From: CAADGU01 sp964581605
GTDB taxonomy: Bacteria > Chloroflexota > Anaerolineae > Promineifilales > Promineifilaceae
Length of the DNA stretch: 24,864 nt
Direction of reading: 5' to 3'
NCBI GenBank assembly: GCA_964581605.1
Contig: CAZOPF010000086.1
Coordinates: 1-24,864 of the forward strand
In this document: positions 21,708-24,864 of the stretch, in pieces
Numbering within the stretch: the stretch's first letter is position 1
Layout of the letters: the number at the start of each line of letters is the position of its first letter
Made by a program: the position numbers and the translations under genes
The notes under the pieces: model-generated
Databases searched by the model: none
Told to the model about the DNA's origin: nothing
What the model saw: the letters and a program-made list of their open reading frames with translations, nothing else

Positions 21708-23719
21708 TCATTCACACCCTTACCTTGCAGAATTTTGGCATATATGCCGGTGAGCATACCTTTCAGCTTACACCGGAACACAACGGCCGTTACCAGCAAC
21801 CGATCATCCTCCTGCGCGGGCAAAATGGGGTGGGCAAAAGCACCTTCATGGAAGCGATCCGGCTGGCGCTGCATGGCAAGCTCAGCCGGGGCAACCGCAC
21901 TACCCAAAAGGAGTACGAGAGCTACCTGGCGCAGCGGTTACATCGCCGTGTCACAGGGGAAACGGCCGTTTTCGCCGCCATCACGCTCACCTTTGACCAT
22001 GTATTTTTGGGGCAGCGCCATCAATACCGGGTCAGGCGGCAATGGGGTCATGTGAACGGCCGTTTGACCATTGAATTGCATTTGTGGATTGATGACGAAG
22101 CCCGCACTGCCAGTGAGGAAGAAAACGAATACCTGCTCCGCGAATTGGTGCCGCCCGGCGTGGCCGAACTCTTTTTCTTTGATGGCGAAAAGGTGACGAC
22201 GCTGGCCGAAGCGAGTGACGCCAGCGATGCCCTGTTAGCGGAAACGGTCAAGAATTTGTTGGGACTGCATCTGGTGGAGCAGTTAGACCGGGATTTGGAT
22301 ATTTACCTGACGCGGCAAACGGGCATCCAGGAATTACAGCAATATCAATTGGAATTGACCCAACTGCACGAGGAAGCAGCCAGACTACAGCAACAATATG
22401 ATCATAACCATGACATATTGGCTGATTGTCGCCAGCGTCTGGCCGCCAAACGGGAAGCAATCAGTTTGTTGGAAAGCCGCATTGCTCGTGAAGGGGGTCA
22501 ATATGCGGCTGAAGAAATGGCCCGCCACGACGAGCGGCAGGCGATTTTGACCGCCCTGGCCCAATCACAACAGGAAATTGAGGAGCTATCTCGCGGGCTG
22601 TTTCCGTTTGCCGTTGCGCCGAATTTGTTAACGGCCGTGCGCCACCGGCTGGAGCAGGAAGCGGCTTATGAACGGTGGGAAAGCGCCCAACCCACCATTG
22701 AGAAATTACAAGCCCTTGTTCTCAAGGAGCAGCCAGCCGATTATCAGACGCAACCGACCCCTATCGTGGCCGGTATTCAACAGATTATTGCCGAAGGGCG
22801 CACACCGCCCATCCCGGAAACGGAGATTGTCCACCGCGTATCGGGTGAAACGCGCGGTGTCCTGTTCAACTGGATTGACGAGGCGCTCTCCACGGCCCCG
22901 GAACAAATGGCGGCTGCCTTGCGCAAACGGAAGCAATTGCAAGCCCAGTTAGCGGTAGCCGATGAATCGCTCAAGCGCGTACCGGTTAACCAGATCCTGC
23001 AACCGCTGCAAGAGGAATTGCGCCAGTTAGACCGGGAGTTGGGCCGTCTGGAAGCGGAGTTGGAGCGGTTACAGGCCGAAGAAAAGCGGCTCACGTATCA
23101 GCTTGAACGGCTGGCCAGCAGTAAGCGCAAGGTGAGCGAAAAGATGGCTACCATCGAGACGGCCGAGAGGCGCATCCAATTGGCCGCCCGCACCCAACTG
23201 CTCTTGGGCAATTATCAGCAGGCGTTGATTCGCCAAAAACTACATCAACTGGAGACGCAACTGGTGAAACGGTTTAATCAGTTAAGCCGCAAGCGCAACT
23301 TTGTGGATCGGGTGGCGATTGACGCGCAAACCTTCACCATCACGCTTTATCGCGCCGGGAGCGTCTTTCCCCGTGCCCAGTTGTCAGCTGGGGAGGAGCA
23401 GATTTTTGCGGTGGCGACGTTGTGGGCGCTGCGGGAGGTGTCGGCACGGCCGTTGCCCGTCATCATAGACACCCCCCTCAGCCGGTTAGACGATGAACAC
23501 CGCCGCACCATGCTGGCCGAATTTATGCCCCAGGTGGCGCAGCAGGTGATTGTGCTGGCGACGACCAGCGAAATTGATGACCAGACCCTCCGTTTTTTGC
23601 AGCCCGTCCTGTCCCGCGCCTATCTGCTGGAAGCAGACAGCACCATGACGACAGTGACGGAACAGTCGCTGGCCTTATCGTCTAGCTTTGTTTCTGTGAA
23701 CACGCTTATGATGACATGA
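21704..23719 (+). CDS. dndD: DNA phosphorothioation ATPase DndD
   Basis: DndD is an SMC/Rad50-like ATPase of the phosphorothioation complex, thought to open or move along DNA for DndC/DndE. From ATG 21704 (inside the dndC stop, ATGA) the product has 671 aa, the usual size. Walker A is GQNGVGKS (39-46) in a typical FGIYAGEHTFQL...LLRGQNG start. Coiled coil occupies about 205-290 and 430-520. The ABC signature is LSAGE (560-564), and Walker B is PVIIDTPLSRLDDEHR around D589. No CxxC zinc hook is seen. The FFFDGEKV motif near 165 is typical of DndD. A frame extending to 21647 is just overlap with dndC. Confidence 0.95.
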   Translation: MIIHTLTLQNFGIYAGEHTFQLTPEHNGRYQQPIILLRGQNGVGKSTFMEAIRLALHGKLSRGNRTTQKEYESYLAQRLHRRVTGETAVFAAITLTFDHVFLGQRHQYRVRRQWGHVNGRLTIELHLWIDDEARTASEEENEYLLRELVPPGVAELFFFDGEKVTTLAEASDASDALLAETVKNLLGLHLVEQLDRDLDIYLTRQTGIQELQQYQLELTQLHEEAARLQQQYDHNHDILADCRQRLAAKREAISLLESRIAREGGQYAAEEMARHDERQAILTALAQSQQEIEELSRGLFPFAVAPNLLTAVRHRLEQEAAYERWESAQPTIEKLQALVLKEQPADYQTQPTPIVAGIQQIIAEGRTPPIPETEIVHRVSGETRGVLFNWIDEALSTAPEQMAAALRKRKQLQAQLAVADESLKRVPVNQILQPLQEELRQLDRELGRLEAELERLQAEEKRLTYQLERLASSKRKVSEKMATIETAERRIQLAARTQLLLGNYQQALIRQKLHQLETQLVKRFNQLSRKRNFVDRVAIDAQTFTITLYRAGSVFPRAQLSAGEEQIFAVATLWALREVSARPLPVIIDTPLSRLDDEHRRTMLAEFMPQVAQQVIVLATTSEIDDQTLRFLQPVLSRAYLLEADSTMTTVTEQSLALSSSFVSVNTLMMT

Positions 23720-23725
23720 TACAAT
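23717..23725 (+). promoter_or_regulatory. Possible internal promoter (extended -10) before the MNT/HEPN pair
   Basis: TGATACAAT (TGn plus TACAAT, five of six) overlaps the dndD stop and lies 21 nt before the MNT start. AAGG follows as a weak ribosome binding site. It could let the MNT, HEPN and dndE genes be expressed separately from dndCD. Confidence 0.35.
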
Positions 23726-23745
23726 TCCTTTGAGAAGGTCAGATC

Positions 23746-24117
23746 ATGATGGAACTTTCACCTGAAAAAATTGCCCACTATCGGAAGTCAGCACTCCAGC
23801 GCCAGCAGCAGGAAGAAGCTGAAATGAGTCAGCGGCGGCAGCAAGCATGGCAAATAGCCAGGCAGGCGGCTCATTTGCTGCGGCAGGAATTTAATGTCTC
23901 GCGGGTTGTGGTTTTTGGTTCGTTGGCTCGTCAGGGCAGTTTCAACCGTTGGTCAGATATAGATATAGCCGCCTGGGGCATTGCCCCTGAAAACACATTC
24001 CGTGCCATTGGCGCTGTCATGGATTTGGAAGCGGCGATACCGGTCAATCTGGTTGATGTGAATACGGCACGGCCGTCGCTGTTGGCGGCAATTGAGCGGG
24101 ATGGGATACCGGTATGA
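23746..24117 (+). CDS. MNT-type nucleotidyltransferase embedded in the dnd operon
   Basis: The 123-aa product has an N-terminal charged, Gln/Arg-rich helix (about 1-45), then a complete minimal nucleotidyltransferase: G58-S59 (VVVFGSLAR), D71 and D73 (WSDIDIAAWG), and D104 in NLVDV. The next ATG (23749) would shorten it by one residue. It overlaps the HEPN-like gene by ATGA and lies 26 nt after dndD. By analogy with type VII systems it should modify and silence its HEPN partner. The extra N-terminal helix distinguishes it from the 97-aa MNT at 13439; it could dock on a Dnd protein, but this is inference. Confidence 0.88.
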   Translation: MMELSPEKIAHYRKSALQRQQQEEAEMSQRRQQAWQIARQAAHLLRQEFNVSRVVVFGSLARQGSFNRWSDIDIAAWGIAPENTFRAIGAVMDLEAAIPVNLVDVNTARPSLLAAIERDGIPV

Positions 24118-24602
24118 TCTCTGCGTACCTGGATTTAGTGGCGCGTATCCACCAGGAATTAAACGACCTGGAAACGGTTGTAACCCGCGCCGAGCGTGGC
24201 ATACAAGCGGCCCATCAGCGTTCAGAAGATCAAGATCTGTATATTGATTCTGCGGCCTTGAATCTGCATGATTTTTATGCTGGTTTAGAGCGAATTTTTC
24301 AACAAATTGGGGCCGTTGTGGATGGAAAAATTCCGGGCGGTGGTAACTGGCATCGTGAACTATTGCAGCAAATGCAAACTGATGTTCCTGAATTGCGCCC
24401 ACCGGTTTTGTCGGCCGAATCGGTTATGGCGGTAGACGAGTTTCTTCGCTTTCGCCACGTGCTACGCAACATTTATGCGTTTCAATTTGACCCGGAGCAG
24501 ATTGCCCGGTTGGTGAAGCAGATGCGGCCTGTGTGGGTAACGATACGGGCCGAATTATTGGCTTTTGCTTCTTTTCTGGAGCAGGTTGGTAAAGGGCCAT
24601 AG
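24114..24602 (+). CDS. HEPN-like (HepT-like) protein embedded in the dnd operon
   Basis: The 162-aa all-helical product resembles the larger HepT-like family often encoded next to MNT genes, with the conserved blocks SAALNLHDFYAGLERIFQQIG, GGNWHRELLQQM, RPPVLS and FLRFRHVLRNIYAFQFDPEQI. The last block corresponds to the HEPN R-x4-H motif. Here R114 is followed four residues later by N119 instead of His, so the RNase site may be altered or the family may use a different arrangement; I cannot check homologues. It overlaps the MNT gene by ATGA, and dndE starts 5 nt after its stop. This placement argues that the pair is a fixed part of the operon. Confidence 0.82.
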   Translation: MISAYLDLVARIHQELNDLETVVTRAERGIQAAHQRSEDQDLYIDSAALNLHDFYAGLERIFQQIGAVVDGKIPGGGNWHRELLQQMQTDVPELRPPVLSAESVMAVDEFLRFRHVLRNIYAFQFDPEQIARLVKQMRPVWVTIRAELLAFASFLEQVGKGP

Positions 24603-24607
24603 TGACG

Positions 24608-24864
24608 ATGCAATTGAGTGAAATGCACTTTTCGGAGGAGGCGTCGCGTAGTCTGAGCCAGATGAAGGGGCGCACCGGGCTGACGCCGAACATTTTGGCG
24701 CGGATTGGCTTTTGTCTTTCATTGGAAACTCCCACACCCCCCGATCCCGCTGAGTATGAGGGGGCCGGGCATATTAGCATTAAGCGGCATGTTTTAACCG
24801 GCCCTTATGATGCTTTGTTTGTAGCCATGCTCAAGGAGCGGTGTTATCAAGATGAACTCTGTGA
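24608..24864 (+). CDS. dndE: DNA phosphorothioation protein DndE (partial, 3' end outside window)
   Basis: The visible 85 residues match DndE, a small tetrameric protein that binds nicked DNA in the phosphorothioation complex. Seen are FSEEASRSLSQMKGRTGLTP, NILARIGFCLSLE and ISIKRHVLTGPYDALFVAML, the usual order of conserved blocks; full-length DndE is roughly 110-130 aa. The ATG lies 5 nt after the HEPN stop; a GTG at 24602 in the same frame is an alternative start. The gene is normally directly after dndD; here two genes intervene. The frame is open to the window edge. Confidence 0.9.
   Translation, partial: MQLSEMHFSEEASRSLSQMKGRTGLTPNILARIGFCLSLETPTPPDPAEYEGAGHISIKRHVLTGPYDALFVAMLKERCYQDELC

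Larger units (their letters stand above)
142..24076. repeat. Genome-wide interspersed palindrome ACGGCCGT (about 58 copies)
   Basis: By eye I count about 58 exact copies, for example at 142, 472, 680, 837, 1305, 2152, 2604, 2754, 3035, 3448, 3691, 4264, 4389, 5266, 5284, 5526, 5564, 9251, 12153, 17132, 17144, 17867, 18621, 20047, 20110, 20147, 21785, 22631, 23446 and 24069. A random sequence of this length with 50-60% GC should hold about 0.4-0.7. In genes it is read as TAV, NGR/DGR/YGR or RP. It is sparse from 14541 to 16791, with no copy there, and absent from 6412 to 7668. Confidence 0.95.

Overview
This 24.9 kb window looks like chromosomal DNA of a Chloroflexota bacterium of the Anaerolineae/Promineifilum type. 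The assignment is an inference. It rests on long secreted proteins with a Pro/Thr-rich stalk, a lipoprotein ending in a YLPLI-like tail, ExoD/DedA/MoxR-VWA/WD40 genes of familiar style, and the absence of enteric or firmicute operon layouts. The window is saturated with the 8-bp palindrome ACGGCCGT: I counted about 58 exact copies, where fewer than one is expected by chance. This is a HIP1-like genome signature that runs through genes and spacers alike.

Layout. (1) 1-3 kb: tRNA-Asp on the minus strand with a near-consensus promoter, then rsgA, an ExoD-family and a DedA-family membrane protein. (2) 3.2-8.2 kb: a small membrane protein, an ABC-2 exporter (ATPase plus permease), and a NarL/DesKR-type histidine kinase and response regulator. 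The kinase and regulator genes are separated by an AT-richer coiled-coil/HNH-endonuclease gene pair that looks inserted. (3) 8.2-11 kb, minus strand: an ECF sigma factor translationally coupled to a large transmembrane, anti-sigma-like protein. (4) 11-12.3 kb: a spacer with four tandem palindromes at 30-33 bp spacing, then a lipoprotein gene with its own promoter. (5) 12.3-14.3 kb: an accessory patch with a Uma2-type nuclease and an MntA/HepT-type (MNT/HEPN) toxin-antitoxin pair. The pair is bracketed by a 54-55 bp direct repeat, and the whole patch lies between two copies of the 3' end of the next gene. (6) 14.3-16.7 kb, minus strand: MoxR AAA ATPase and CoxE-type VWA protein. (7) 17-20 kb: a double-GNAT acetyltransferase, a seven-blade WD40 protein, and an overlapping pair made of an unknown 117-aa protein and a C39-like cysteine protease. 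(8) 20.3-24.9 kb: a DNA phosphorothioation (Dnd) operon, dndC-dndD-[MNT-HEPN]-dndE. dndE runs off the end of the window.

The most interesting system is the Dnd operon. Genes for sulfur activation (DndC), an SMC-like ATPase (DndD) and DndE are present, and a nucleotidyltransferase/HEPN toxin-antitoxin-like pair is wired between dndD and dndE by an ATGA overlap and a 5-nt gap. No dndB or dndA is seen. Known Dnd systems can modify GGCC-core palindromes, and this genome is packed with ACGGCCGT, including three copies within 108 bp just upstream of dndC. A functional link between the palindrome and the modification system is a testable hypothesis, not something shown here.

Several families of intergenic hairpins made of short repeated units recur across the window. 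One of them has apparently been absorbed into the coding sequence of the acetyltransferase as an interdomain linker, and another supplies the stop codon of moxR.
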